In this document: in pieces, positions 24,140-38,096 of the stretch | Layout of the letters: each line of letters opens with the position of its first letter | Numbering within the stretch: the first letter of the stretch is position 1 | From: Opisthocomus hoazin | Lineage: Eukaryota; Chordata; Aves; Opisthocomiformes; Opisthocomidae | Assembly: GCF_030867145.1 (NCBI RefSeq) | Contig: NC_134420.1 | Location: 9,021,823-9,085,822 of the forward strand | Reading direction: 5' to 3' | DNA: 64,000 nucleotides | Translations under genes and position numbers: made by a program | The notes under the pieces: generated by a model | What the model saw: only the letters and a program-made list of their open reading frames with translations | Told to the model about the DNA's origin: nothing | Databases searched by the model: none

Positions 24140-26720
24140 AAAATTAATCAGAGCTAGCAGGGTGGAAATCACTTTGAGCCTCATGAATGACATCCAAGAG
24201 ATGGGAAGGGATTAGTTCTCAGTTGCTGCCAGTTATAGCGCCAGGTGGCTTTTTCTGCAGTGAAGGTGTTACCGATAATCCCATTACACTGGTACTAAAT
24301 CTTGCAGACATCAAAATTATCACCAAGGTTCCTTTTCATCCCATCCTTTCCAAATGACTGGAAGTCGCTTCACCTGAAAGAAGTCAAATCCACATGCAGC
24401 TGCTGTTTTAGCAGCCAGCAGACTCCCTGAGAATGCCAATCGCGATCCAATTTCGCTGTGCTGGTGGCCCCCTATTCCCTGTCCAATAATACATCTGTTA
24501 AAAAATCCTACAGCTACAAATCAAGTTTAATCCTACCAGGGACCTCATGTTGGTCTTGTCTTCCAAAAAGGCAGCAGGTTTTGCTGTCTATCTCTGCTAG
24601 TGTCTGGGGAATACTCTTTAAATCCCAGCCCTACTTAGAAGAATAAGCTAAGGATCACAAAACATGACCTCAAAAACCCTGATATGACTATATTCTGACC
24701 CAGAGGCATTCATTCTAGGTGAAGATTAGAACTTTGCATAATAAGATTACACAGCAAGTGAATGATATCAAGGGACTATCCATATGCAGCCGCCTGGTTT
24801 TCTATAGACAGCCTGTGCTCTGCAATATGCAGTGCAGACGAAACAGAGCTTGGTCTTTCTAGCTGAAATAAAATAGATTCACATAAATTAGTTGGCCATT
24901 TCCAGATTCCTAAATCCCCTATTACATCTTTTATTGACAGCTCCTGTGAGGATAGTACAAATAGTATTCTCTTTGTATCTTTGCTTCTGCAACAATCACA
25001 CTCTGAGGGAAATGTACATAGGTTGTCTAGAAATTAACATCTTGTTTGCTGTAATCTTGGATTACAATTAACTTGTACATAATAAAATTAGGAAATCAAT
25101 GAGCAGATTTATCATTTCCAGATAACCAATGGCATTGTGTAAGACAGTTTAACAAATGGTGCCAAAGTCTTAAATACAGGAAAATCAAAGTCACAGCAAA
25201 TGAAAGTGTGGCTAAACAAATTACTGGACTTGATATTAAATAGATTTTTCAACATAATAAAGAATTTCTAGACACATTTGCTTTATAGAATGCTTCCTAA
25301 TTCTGAATTTTCACTGAATACCTAGTGATAGCTTATCAGTTTTTCCTTAGGTAACAGCAACTCCTAACATTCTCTGCTTCTAACCAGACACCCTTCCTCA
25401 CACAAGGTAATTCCGTAACTTGCACCATCTCTTTCCCAAAGAGATACTCTGAGATTATTACTTTAAAAAAAGACAAAAACCTAAAACAAAGAAAAAAACT
25501 GCACACTGACTAGGCTATTTAAATATTTTGTTCAAGTTGTTATTTATATTAAGCTATTTTTTCAAAACTTCTGCATGAAATTGATGTTACATGTGCTAGA
25601 ATAGTGAAGGTATATCACTTTTATTGGGAAAGATTCTTCCCATATCAGACACACAACTTAATAAATACAAAATTTTTTAAATATTCTAATTATAATCTGA
25701 GGATGCCAAACATCTAAAGCAAAACAAGGGACAATTTTCACAGGGTCTTTCCATGCAGGGGGTCAGGCAGAACTTGATTTTTATTTCTAGCTGTTGGTTT
25801 TCTCCAGAAGAAACATGGGATTCAGTCTGGCAAATCTGAAGAAGCTTGGTGATATTCTGGAAGAGAAGCTTATTTTTCCACATTATCGCTACTAGGCACT
25901 GACAGTTTGTCTCCAGCAAGTGCTCCTTCATCTCCTGATCTCAAGCTGACAAGATGCTCAATCCTGTAAACACAAGCTCACATAATGCAATCCTCTGGTG
26001 TTAAACATCTAGAGACTACCTACATAAGAATGAGCAATTTTCCAAAACAGATTTCAAGTAGTTCTCACTGGTTCTATTTACCTTTGGGAAACAACTCCTA
26101 ACAGTCCTACAATCCTGCATAAAACGTTGTATTAATGGTCAGATGCATTCCAGGGCTTCTATCTTCCTCTGCAGCTCTACGCACTCATCTTTGCTGAACA
26201 GTGAAAACCAAATAGCTGAGCAAAGGCATGGTCATACATGGCAAGTTTGACCCGCTGAGGGCCGCTGAAATATTCACTTAACAGTTTCCTGTAATGATGT
26301 CAAAGTTAGGACAAACACTAAAGGTCTGACAGACAGCACAGCCGCTTTCCTGCTGACAAGGGTCAAATAAACACATGTAGCTTAAAATGTAGTTATCTTG
26401 AATTTTAAAAAAATTCACTTTCTTAAGACATAGACATGTAAACATATAAAATTAAGTTTAATTAACTAAGACAAAGAGTTACAAGTCTGATTTTCGCATC
26501 AGGCACTTAAAATCTATGACCCTGAAGAAACTAAAGTTGTCCATGGCTCATACATCTGCACTTTGCACTGCTAATGCACTTTCTAGAAGTACGCGGGTAT
26601 TTTTGGAAATATTACTCAAAGCAGTAAATAGAAGAGGGGTAAATAATTCCCCTAGGCCCTGACAAGTAAAAAAGCGGTTTACTTAAAATTTTTGTCATTA
26701 CAAAGAGGATTGTTTGCTGG

Positions 26721-26780
26721 CAAAAAAACCAAAACCAACAAAATCATCCCAAACCAAAAAAAACCACCAAAAAAACCCTC
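26721..26780. repeat. A/C-rich low-complexity tract
   Basis: Repeated CAAAA/CCAAAA units with almost no G or T on the plus strand. Confidence 0.75.
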
Positions 26781-29700
26781 CACGTAAAACAATGCAGCCT
26801 ATTTATATGCGTCATCAGCAAGACTGAAGACTCAGATTAGAATGCAATCATTCAAGAGTAGTCCATAGTGGTTTACGAACACAGAAATCACACAGTATGA
26901 GATCTTAACACAAATAGTAAATCAAAGCTATTACTAAACATTTGGAAAAAAAAACAACCAAAAACAAAACCAAGCATCATCTTCTAATAACATATCTTAA
27001 GCATATTCTGCATTAAAATATGTGTTAAAAAACAAGGGAAAGGAAACACACAGACGAAAGTGAGCTCAGTATTCACATTTTCAAGTTACCTGAACAGAAT
27101 AAAAACGCAAATCAGGTGCTTGTCACTGCTATTATTCTACAAAACTTTTGGTAGCTTTCCCAAATTGTTTTTAGTTATGAAGTTCTAAATACACACATGT
27201 ACATGGGTTCGACTACTTATGTTTTCATAGCACAAACTGTATTTCATGTGATTTTATGCAGTAAATATGAATTGTAATCAGTACTTTTTCTCATTGCTCG
27301 ATAAAATTTTATTTACTTATTTCTGAGCTGGTTTATGTATAAAACACAAGTTCTGTAAGTTCTTCTCCACTTACAGATACAAGTATTAAAAAAGTTCCAA
27401 ACATCAATAGATGATTGCAATGATACTCAGTCTAAGTTAATCCCCAGACATCCAAATCCATGAATAAAAATTCATCAGTTTTAAATACACTGAGCCTATT
27501 AAGCAAGAACAAAAGCATATGCACAAAAGAGCTTTTAATATATTTCAAAGCCCACAAGAGCCATGGTCTCATTAAAATTATAAATTACACAAACATGGAA
27601 TAAAGATTCAAACTGCAGTGCAGCTAAGCAGATTACAGAAAACCCCGCGTTCCATATGATAACACACCATGGCCCTCCCAGATGGGGGCTTGGAACAAAA
27701 AGGCCATCACTGCAGCTAGGGAAAACCTCCTTGTGATCTCTGGTTTCTGTTCAGCAGATGACAGCCAAATAATATGTTGATTATTCTGTTTGTGCTGCTA
27801 AGCTTGTAAGATGGAATAAAAGCGATATGATCTATTGTGAACTCAATGCTAATGTGTTGCTCCACTCATAAATAATACACTGAATATATTCTGAAACTAT
27901 CTTTTTATCCGAGTTCCAGGTTTTAAATGCATGAACTAAAATAAAAAGCCAACATAAACTATTATTTAATTTAATGGTTTAAAGTAAAAAATACAGCTGA
28001 CAACAAAAATCGATTACTCATTGAATCAAATAAGTAAGTAAAGGTGCCTTTCTCAAATTTAGCAAATGATTATATGCTCAGGTGCAGAGTACCTGCAAGA
28101 TGCTGAGCACACTCCAGCCCCACAAACTGCATTATCACCGATACTGAACAGATTACGAAAAAGGGCCTACATGCCTTATTTTACCATAGCTAACCACTCC
28201 AAATTTCAAACGAGGACACAAGTACTTGTAAAACAGAAAGACAGTACAGAAAGAATCATGGTATAACTTCACTAATACCACAACTCCCTGACGGAACTGC
28301 CTTCTTAAAATCTGTTTTAAAGTATTTATTAAGTGACCAGATTTTATTTCACCTGAGTTTACTAACTGGGCTTGTTCCAAAAGCACACAATTTGGCTTGC
28401 CCTTTCTTTCATAATACACTGCCTTTTTAAAATGAAAAATGGTGACTGGACATACAGCTCCTTTCACAAATATTGTGTACATGCCAAGAAGACTGATGAT
28501 CTTCTTACAATTTAATGTTTGTGAATTTTAGGTCTTTTATGCCAGAAATATTTTAAAAATCTATTAAAAAAACACAGCTATAGCTTGGCAATAGCATGAG
28601 AACTTCATGACCAAACAGTGCTTCACACTTCTTGGACTAATGGAAGCACAGCTGATAAAGAGAAAAGGTGGAAACATGCAGCTCCAAGAGTGTGCAACAG
28701 CTTTCTCTGAAACATAAAAATGTATTTAAAGGAAGCTCAGTTACCTTTCTTCCTTTGCTAGGGATGCAGAGACAGGTCTAATTCACAGAAATAATGAAAA
28801 TATGGCAACCAAAGAGATACCAGAATGAAGTACGTGTAAGTGTTAAGACTAAAAATTCAGATAAACTACTTGCTCCAGAATGCACTGCAATGAAACAACA
28901 CATATGTATTATTTTCATACACAAACAAGATAGGACCTTGAAACAATTAGTGGAGCTCACATTTACACTAGGAACGACAACCTTAAGTCTGTCCCAGTCA
29001 TAATACAATAATACAATACACTAATAATACTACTGTATAATCTCAGTTCCAGCAGTTATTCTAGAGTTACCACTTATAGTATTGTTGTTTCTATGACCCT
29101 GATGATATTTAAGTTTCCCTCAATCTGTTTCGGTTTCTACAACTTTAAATATTAATTTGTTTTTATTCATCTTACATACATAAAATGAAAAATAGTGCCT
29201 CGGGGGAAAAAAAAAATCATAGCAGCCATGCAACTCAAGCACCTTCTTATACACATTTATATGTCTATAACCAAAACTTTTTCACATTGTTATGAAATTC
29301 ATATAATACAAAGGTTTCAACAACAAAACAAACTTTTCCAGCCACCATCACAGCACTAACATCTATGCTAGCAAAAGCTAACTCAGGTCAACACAAACTT
29401 CAATGTATTACTGGGTAGAAAATAACTTGGCTTGCGTAGATAGTAACCTGAGAATCACAAAGGTGATTCGCAAACACTGAAGCACAAGGGAGCTAGCTTG
29501 CTTAGGTAGCCCTGCTCCTAGATACATGCTCCTGAAATGGGATTTCAGCAAATACAGCAGTTTTGTCATGGAATTGGCAGGCTCAGTATAAGAGACACAA
29601 AAAGCTGAATCAATTGAGATAAAGAATAATGAAACTTTGCTAAAATACAGCTTGGCTACAAAGAAAGCCAGATATTCAGTGTATTCTGCTTTTTTTTCCA

Positions 29701-32700
29701 TCATAATATTATTCCAAATTTGAAACATCATAACTTTTCTTAAGTAGCCAGTAGTGGATCTGACTTTTTATATCTAAAGTGAGTTTGACTAGATTACTTG
29801 CTTGTGTTTTACCTAACTTTAACTCACACTAAAAATCTAAATTTTAATTCTTGCCTACTTAAAGTCCAAAACACCTATTTTCTTCATCTACTTCTCAATG
29901 ACCTAATTAGTTTACCATTCTAAACAAGTTCTTACAACAGTCACATCTTTTGAAAAGCGAGCAAGACTTCTGTGTCTGTGCTCAGAAAAGGTATAGTAAC
30001 ACAGCTCTACAGAATTATTTACAGTAGCATACCTTGATTCATACCCCACTCTAAGGATAGTCAAGATGCTGTGAAACTAGATGGAAGTCCATTGAATACA
30101 TCTGCATGTTCCTATGGCTCTGCAGTATCTTGTCCTCAGTGAAACCTGAGGGTTGCACACTTCTGTGAAGCCTCTGACCAACATCACTACTTGGGAAAGC
30201 CAGAACTAGTGTCATCCTGACCTGAGCAAGTAACTGTATCCCTAGTCACAACGCTAAATAAATTAGTACATCTAGCACCTTGCAACACACGATACCCATT
30301 TCAGTTCAACCACCACTCTTTGGCACATCTTTACCAGACTAAAGATGGAGCAAAAAAAAGAAATAAATAATGAAAGGAGTAAATCTAAGATAGAACAAGA
30401 AATAAAGGGGGGAAAACTGCTTGTTAGACGATACCGCACTATGTGAAGTTATTTCCACACTTCGTGGTGGCTGAATAACCAAGCTAGCATTCACCTAGAT
30501 GTCTGGAATATCTACGGAAGCCACCATGACCGGAACACATCATTGGCCGGTACACTGGAAAGCTGAGGTTACAACTTTGTGGGACTCACCAAGAAGTTAC
30601 ATCCTCATATGTAAGCACATTGGCAAAGACTCCCATCTTTGCGATCATCTAGGTTTTGAGTTTGATGAACTGACAGTTAACTGAAAATAATTCTACCCCA
30701 GAGTAGGAACCTCCTGAATCTCACCTAGCATGCCTGTCGTTACTGCAACAGATACCAGAGCCAGTTGCTGAAAGCTAATCCGAGAAACAACATCAGCAAT
30801 ACATATTCTACACTTCAGCACAGTAGTCAGAAGCTACCTGCAAGCATAAGAATAGTTAACAATAACATTTTCTTTATATAAGAGGGTAGGTCAGGCAGCT
30901 GGGTCTGTGCAACTAGAAGACTTATGACCCAGATTTTGTTTACTTTTAACTTCAAAAACTACTGCAGAAGTACTTCGCGTTGAAACATTACTGTTTGGTT
31001 TTGGCTAACATTAGAAGAGATGGAAAATTCACCATTATGAAAATGCCTTAAAAATATTTCAGCAAGCAGAGATGAGCTACAATTTTAAAAGAATTCTGAA
31101 GGTGACTGGTTAAATCTTTTCCGGCCACAGGTAGGCCTCAGGTGCTTTGCCAAAGCATTTCACAGGTTTCAGGTCCACAGTATTGCAAAAATGATGGACA
31201 AAAAATAGCTAAATCAAAGAAGAAGCACCTTCTATAAAATTCTACAATGTAGGTGAAGAGCAAACATTGCCTGTATTCCAGCACCTGCTGATACTGTAGA
31301 TTTGTAATAGAAATAACATCTGGAATTAGTTATTTGGAACAATGTTTTTGAAGACGAAAAGTCCTAAGAACTTAGCAGAAAACATAACTCTCTTCCGAAA
31401 TCCAAAATGTGCCAATTCTTAATTTTTGTAATACCAGCATATCAGCAAAAAATGCTCCAGCAACTATAACTTAATTCCAACGATACATATATTTCTTACA
31501 GATACTCAGTGAATCTTAGGCTCTAAAAGGACATCTAACAAGTTATTTTGTACTTTTGCGTAAAGTGCAGTAACATAAAATATATTTAAAAAAAGTAACA
31601 GCTATTAACCTTTCCTTTCCATAAATCATAATTACCCACATTATTTACCTGGCTTTAGAAACACCTATTTAATGAAATACGTGCAATCAGATACAAATGG
31701 AAAGCAAATATGAAGACTCAAAATATCACCGCATTTAAACTATGTTTTTCCTGTTGAAACACAAAGATTACTCTGCACCTCTTCCACTGGCATGCTGAAG
31801 TGACAAACTGTTTTATTCTTTGAAGGCAGACATCTGTGTTCAATATGAAATAGATTTCTGGATGTTAAGTATCTGAAAAGGCTAGAATCAACCTGTCTTA
31901 ATTTTTAGGTTTTAATCCCAAAGTAAACTTTATATAGACAAGGAACCCAGTATGGAAAACATTACAGAATATCAAAAGCCATAATACAAATAATACTCCT
32001 TTTCTAGGCGCTGGGTTGTTGGGAGTTTTTCCCATTGCTTTTAGTCCTATCTTACAAGTATTTTTAAATTAATATGATTTTTTAAAAAAGAGGATTCCTC
32101 TTTTTATGATAAATTCAAAGAAAATAATATCTATGAAATATATCACTAATCTGTATGATGCTTAAGATAGTACATTCAACTTACAACTCATTTTCAATAT
32201 TACTATTCTGCAAGTTTCAGTAATACTATACTGTACGTTTTTACAATCTGAAATTACAAAAACATGACATAACTTTTTTTATGATTTATTAAACCATTGT
32301 CATCAGCACATACCAGTAACTCATGTCTCCTACTGTATTTCTGTTTTAAAAGAGCTGTTTAAATCTGACACAGGTTTAAATTTTTATCACTGTTGTTCAG
32401 TATATCCACAGGGATGCACAGAAGTAACATATAGAGGCCTTCTCAAGAAGATCATATCATGTTTTATATAATATCATACAACTGGTATGTCTTCAACCCT
32501 CCCACTAATCCTCGCGTTTTTCACTGACTGATTGGCTAAGTAGTCTCTAAGCTTTTCTCATACTGAAAAAAACCCCAGGTCTTTCAGTGTCAGAACTTCC
32601 AGGATTAAACATTCTTTCCAGTTGTTGGCTCATGGCCTGAAGATCCTGCACTTTCAAATTTATCCCTTTCTAGCCAGTTCAAAGATCAGGAAAATGAAGC

Positions 32701-34813
32701 CATCTTCTTTGCAGCCATAATCCATGACCCATGCTGTTAAGATACTTAAGAACATCTCAAAAGCAAACTACCTTGTTTCAGCTCCCAGCATGGGTCTCGG
32801 CAGGGCGCTGGATCACATGACTGCCAGCCCTACCTAGTCAGGTGACTCAATAGCTAATCTGATTTGGTGACTATAAAACTTTAATCAGTACAGTCTAATA
32901 CCATCGCATTCCTGAACTGATGAGGGAAGCAGCTTGGCGATGTAACAGCAAACGCTAATAAGATTATGAATTAGAACTGCCACTAGGATGTAGTTTTCTA
33001 GTTCTCTATCCCATGCATAAACCCACAGAAAAATATTACCGAAAACTGATCAGGCAGACATACACTTTTGAAACAAAACACACTGATGTGGTTTATTCCC
33101 AAATGGATAGCATTTTGCTCAGTGCCACAGAAGGACAAGAGCATACACTGAATCTTACAAGGCATAATTAAAATGTAGCAAAAACATTCATTTGAAATCA
33201 AGGAAAATAAAATATGTCCATCAATAACATTGTCTTGTCAAGAAACACAGGTCAAACAATGCAGCCTCAGCTTACATTAACTGCAGGTCCAAAGAGTTTA
33301 CACCCGCAACCCACGCAACCTGTGCATGGTAAACAAAGAACAGAGGCAATGACAGCCACAACAGGTGTGCTGCTTCTCATCAAGCACAAAATATCTAAAG
33401 CACACCATAAGAAGTGCTGCTATTTTGGGGACACTAGGATTTTCACCAAATCTGTAGGCTACAGCTTTTGAAGAGAAACGACGAACATAGTTGCAGATCA
33501 AATTCCAAGCATACCTTTTCCCAAGTGTTTTGATTGCTCTCTCACTCACCCATTGTATTCCCTCCATTTTTTCCTTAGGGAATTCTCACCCAAAATTCTC
33601 TTAATCCATTTTAGAATCTGCATTTGGCATAGAAAGCAGCTGGATAGCAAGCTTACAAGAAATGGAAAATGGAAAGCTTGACTTCTTCATACTAGAGTTC
33701 AGATTTGCAGCTAAAATGGACGTACACATTTGATCAGGTCTACATGATAACAAGCAAGCAGCAAGAAAGAAAAGCTGATTATTCTAAGACATCCCAGTCT
33801 AGACACGAAGGTTTAAACTTCTCCATTTTACAATAAGCTGAGCGTGACTACAGCTGCCATAGCTCAGCTGACAAGAAATAACTTGCTGAGACATTTCCTG
33901 ATCACTTGCAGTCGTCTCCATGTTCTTTAGTTTCTCTGCATTGCAATTCCATCCCTAGAGCAGGAATAGCAGGACTTATCCACCTACCAATGTGCATTTG
34001 AGGATGAGGGGGTTTTATACAGTAATATCCAGAACTACAATTCCCACGATCTTGCTTTCTGTCAGACAGCCCCTAGTGAGATCTTTTACAACAGCTGGAA
34101 ATTTACCTTTTGGAAAGTGGACACGTGAATGTGAGCAAACGTTTAGTATCATTCAAAGAGAGTAAAAAACCTATTATTCTTCCTGAAAATGAAATATCAT
34201 TGACTTCTAAATATCAAAAAAATCCGTAAGGTTAGTTTCTTCTCTAATGAAAATGAAATGAAATGCAGGTGAAGTCAGATGTTGTAAGTGGCATTTCCAT
34301 AAGCACATACTCACTTGTAAAGCTTTATTGTATTAAATAGTTCACATTTTCTTAATAATTAAATCTTTGAAAAAGATCTTATTTCCACTTGCTTTCTAAA
34401 TCAGGAGGACTTTAACTGTACCCACCATCTTAAGATGTGACAGAGGGAAAACAAACATCAAACAGAACTACTGCAACACTTTTTAACATTCAGTTCTTCT
34501 ACTGAAAAACTACTTCTACTTCTCCATATTTTTTTGTAATATCTGAAATGGTCTCTCCTGTTATAAGTTACACTGTAAGAGACACTTCCTCTATATTTCA
34601 AAGAATGTCAACTCAAAAAAACTGTAACAAAAATATAATTTTATTTAAAAATACATGAAATTCTGAAATAGCTGTGAGGTTCACCATCAGTAAGAGGTGG
34701 GAGGGTCCGTTGCCCCCTCCCCACTGTGTGTATATGTCCTCTTCCTTACTGCATCAACTAAGCAGTATGACACAAAATTAAACTATTAAGAAAGTTGATA
34801 GATAGTTCCAAGT

Positions 34814-34838
34814 CAGGTTAGTGAGCTGAATCAGCTCA
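34814..34838 (-). repeat. Possible copy A of an unidentified dispersed repeat
   Basis: The reverse complement of this segment matches 48428-48452 at 21 of 25 positions around the core ggctcactaac/agctcactaac. It may be part of a longer old interspersed repeat. Similarity outside this core was weak by eye. Confidence 0.3.
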
Positions 34839-35356
34839 AGAAAGGATGTGAGAAGCACCAGGCCTTTGTTGGACTAGAAGCAGAGAAGGAAAAGGAAATG
34901 AGATGCCCTCTTTTAGCAATGTTGACGTCTTGTATCAGCTCAGGAAAAGCTGAGATTTCCAGTGAACTTGCACTTTATGCAAGAAATTCTAAAAACGTTT
35001 GGACCACAGCACAGGTATTCCCAACTGCAAAATACTTTCACTATGTGGGCTCCAAAATGAAAGAGAAAAAAAAATGAATTATTTAGCCTCTGGTTTCCAC
35101 CCTGTAGGAAAATGAGGTAAGAAAAAGGAATAAAGTGTAAAAACTACCTGTCACAAAAGTAGTAATGAGAAATTGAAGAACAAAAAAGAGGCCCTGAATG
35201 TATGTTTACACCTATCCTGTAAAGTTAATGTAACCTTTATTAGCTTGTTTGTCAATAAAATATACAAAGAAATACTATGTCTCACTGAATTAACAAAAGG
35301 AAGTGTAGTGATGGAATGGGGAAAAAATAATCACCAAGACAAAGTGCATGTAGTAT

Positions 35357-35770
35357 ATCTCTTATGAGGACAGGCTGAGAGAGTTGGGCTTGTTCAGCCT
35401 GGAGAAGAGAAGGCTGTCGGAGACCTGATTGCAGCATTTCAGTACTTAAAGGGAGCCTATAGGAAAGATGGGGACAATCTTTTTGGTAGAGACAGCAGTG
35501 ACAGGACGAGGGGTAATGGTTTTAAACTAAAACAGGGTAGGTTTAGGCTGGATGTAAGGAAGAAATTCTTTACAATGAGGGTTGTGAAACACTGGAACGG
35601 GTTGCCCAGAGAGGTAGTGGAGGCCCCATCCCTGGAAACATTCAAGGCCAGGTTGGACAGGGCTCTGAGCAACCTGATCTAGTTAGCGGTGTCCCTGCTC
35701 GCTGCGGGGGGGTTGGACTAGATGACCTCTAGGGGTCCCTTCCAAGCCAAAACTTTCTATGATTCTATAT
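35357..35770 (+). mobile_element. CR1 LINE, 5'-truncated 3' end
   Basis: This is the typical 3' end of an avian CR1 non-LTR retrotransposon in plus orientation. It has the 'gaggacaggctgagagagttgg...ttgttcagcctggagaagag' block, the 'gggttgcccagagaggtagtgg' block, and the ending 'ggtcccttccaa...ttctatgattctat', the short tail repeat of CR1. About 0.4 kb remains, the usual size of truncated copies, and no reverse-transcriptase coding part is left. It sits in the first intron of IMMP1L, antisense to that gene. It is less diverged than the other CR1 pieces here. Confidence 0.93.
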
Positions 35771-37755
35771 AATTTGGTTCTTTTTCTGATAGGCAAGTGG
35801 TGACTTACCAAAGATACCCTCTTTGGGTTACAAGCATTCTACTAAAAAGTTCTCTAACAGATATACTGCAAATTTTAGTGTTGCACACATCTGCAAGCAC
35901 TCATACCTGAAATATTTAGGTATCTGGACTCCAGAATGACAATAGAGTAAGAAATGGAAGAGATTACATGATGTTTTAAAAGTGGAGAACTCCAAGTTTC
36001 AGCCTCCTCACTCAACTACACAGAATCTACACTGCAGGATCCCACTCACAACAAGTGATTCTTGAACTCTTAAAAGAACTGTGAATTATGCTTTGACTTT
36101 GTTAAGTCTTTCCTGTTCCATATAAACACAAATCATTAGTCAAATCCTACAGAAGTGACATTTAATAGGTGTATTTCTTTCTTGCCATGTTTTTAAATGT
36201 GTCCTTTGATTTTTCCTCTAAAGACAAAAACTTCTAACTCTAACTGAACAATAATCTACATCTGAAATTAATTTTTTATTATTCAATATTTCACAGTTTA
36301 GCAGCAAATATAAAACATTAAGACAACCTCTTGACACTCCTGATAAAGATCTTCAACTGCCCACTCCTTAACATGTAAAGAAGCTTGGCCAGCAGCAAAA
36401 TGAATGCTACTTCACCAGCTACAAAGAAATAATACTGAAACTTCATACTCCTGAGTATGAATTTGATACGAAGGAAAAACTTTGAGGTTCACTATTGTTA
36501 ATATTGTTGCTCTTTCATGCTGTTCATGCTCAGTACGAGGATTATTTTTTTCCTTGATTAAAAAAAATGACAGGCTCAACAACCATAGGTGTTCAAAAAC
36601 CATGGTTTATAACAATAACAAAAATAATTCACTGAAATTAAAGATTGAGAGTGGGAAATTATAACACTAGAGCCTCATCAGTACGTCCCACTGTGCAAAT
36701 GTCTTGGAGCAGCTTGTGATGTATCTGAAACACCAACAGATTAAAAACAAATACAAATAGTTGCAATAGCGTCTATTCTATATGCTCACAGGAATTTCTC
36801 TTAAATTCAGAGTACTATAAAGTACTGATTTACAAAGAAAGCATATTAAAATTTTTCATTAAGATAAAAAGCATTTTAATGTCTTTGTATAACAAGAACA
36901 GAAAAAGAAATACCACATTCAGATATCTCATCAGTTGTTAAATACACTCAGTTTAGCACAGTTGTTTGCTGCCATGTACAAGGCCACAGGCTGGTGTCCA
37001 TAAATTGCTAATACAGAGTGAAGGACACTATAATCTCCCAAAATACACAAAATAATTTTCTATGGTATCAGCAACGGACTCAACAACAAATGATAACAAA
37101 GCACAGAAATTATATTTCTCACGTAAAGCAACTTTTTCTGCTATAGCTCTTAGCTTATGGCACGGTCCAGAGCCACCGTATGGAGGCAAGATCTTGCTTC
37201 CAAGTTAGAGGTCTTAAATCATAGATTTATTACAGATCCGCGGCTACTTACGAACAAGAGAGGGACTCCAAGCACACTTATACCATGTTACACAATTACT
37301 TAAATACCGTTAGTAAAAGAAAAGAGAACGTTTTACAAATACATTTTCCTCCCTATTCAGGTCCAGGCTCGCACACAGGTAAGGTTTTTTTGAAGAGGAC
37401 GATGCCGGTGGTGCGGCAGAGACGGGCGAGGTAACTCAAAGGGCACAGGCCAGGCGAGCCGCCCCCTCTTCACAACTTATTCTGCTTCAAACCTTACTAA
37501 CACCTCTGGCACTCCAACGCCCCCCCCCCCAGGAAAGAAAGGGGGTCTTTCCCCTCAGCGGCATGGTCGGCGAGGCCGAGTCACCGGCACTCCCCTACCC
37601 ACGCCTCCTCACGCCGGCCCCGTGCCAGGGCGGGACGAGACGCGGCGGCCGTCCCCTCCTCCCGCTACCGGCCGCCCTCAGCCCCGGCCCCCAAGCTCGA
37701 CCAGAGCTCCGGGACCCCGCCGAAGCGGCAGCCCAGCCGGCCCCACCACACTCAC

Positions 37756-37800
37756 CTGGCTGCTCACTACCGGGCACCCCAGCCCTTCCCCCGCCCCTTC
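37756..37800 (-). other. IMMP1L: IMMP1L non-coding first exon (predicted)
   Basis: The minus strand carries a strong donor, CAG followed by gtgagt, with the exon ending at 37756, inside the CpG island and facing the downstream acceptor at 20474. The 5' end is unknown; the upper coordinate is a guess bounded by the CCAAT boxes. It does not affect the protein. Confidence 0.6.
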
Positions 37801-37933
37801 AGCCCACGACGTGCAAACAACGCGGTCTCCCATTGGATAGTGCGTTTCCCTTGCCGCTCTCCCATTGGTGGAGAGGAAAGGGCTTGATTCTTCCCGGCGT
37901 CCCCTCGCTCCTGTCAAGCGACGGGCAGCCGAG
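37757..37933. promoter_or_regulatory. Bidirectional TATA-less promoter with two CCAAT boxes
   Basis: The two genes diverge with under 200 bases between the IMMP1L first donor and the ELP4 ATG. There is no TATA box. Two inverted CCAAT motifs (ATTGG at 37832-37836 and 37864-37868) lie 32 bases apart in a repeated context ctcccattgg. That spacing, about three helical turns, is typical of NF-Y-driven housekeeping bidirectional promoters. A YY1-like motif, gatggcggc, overlaps the ELP4 start codon. Transcription start sites cannot be placed exactly. Confidence 0.8.
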
Positions 37934-38096
37934 ATGGCGGCGGCCGGCGGGGCGGCGCGGGGCCGCGGGGCCACCAGCTTCCAGCGGAAAGCCGCGGCCG
38001 GCAGCCGCCTGGCCGCTGTCGCGGGCACTCGGCCTTCCGTTCGCCACGGGCAGCTGCTGCTCTCCAGCGGGCTCCCTTCCCTGGACTGTGTGCTAG
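37934..38096 (+). CDS. ELP4: ELP4 coding exon 1
   Basis: It encodes 54 residues plus one base. The Ala/Gly-rich N-terminus ([20 protein letters not shown]) is poorly conserved in the family, whereas [20 protein letters not shown] is strongly conserved. The donor is gttggt after the split glycine codon. The start lies within gagATGGCGGC, both a fair Kozak context and a YY1-type site. The frame is open upstream but without another ATG. Confidence 0.95.

Larger units (their letters stand above)
20475..37755 (-). other. IMMP1L: IMMP1L first intron (5' UTR intron, about 17.3 kb)
   Basis: It separates the promoter-proximal non-coding exon from the start-codon exon. It is AT-rich, and its open frames are short and unlike known proteins. 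It holds an (AT)n(AC)n microsatellite at 23251-23304, a TTTG repeat near 24115-24139, an A/C-rich tract at 26721-26780 and one CR1 copy at 35357-35770. Further non-coding alternative first exons may exist here but cannot be called from sequence alone. Confidence 0.75.

Noticed and set aside
28153-28482. 109-codon minus-strand open frame in IMMP1L intron 1
   Set aside because: No recognisable motif, no splice sites in a sensible arrangement, no raised GC; of a length expected by chance.
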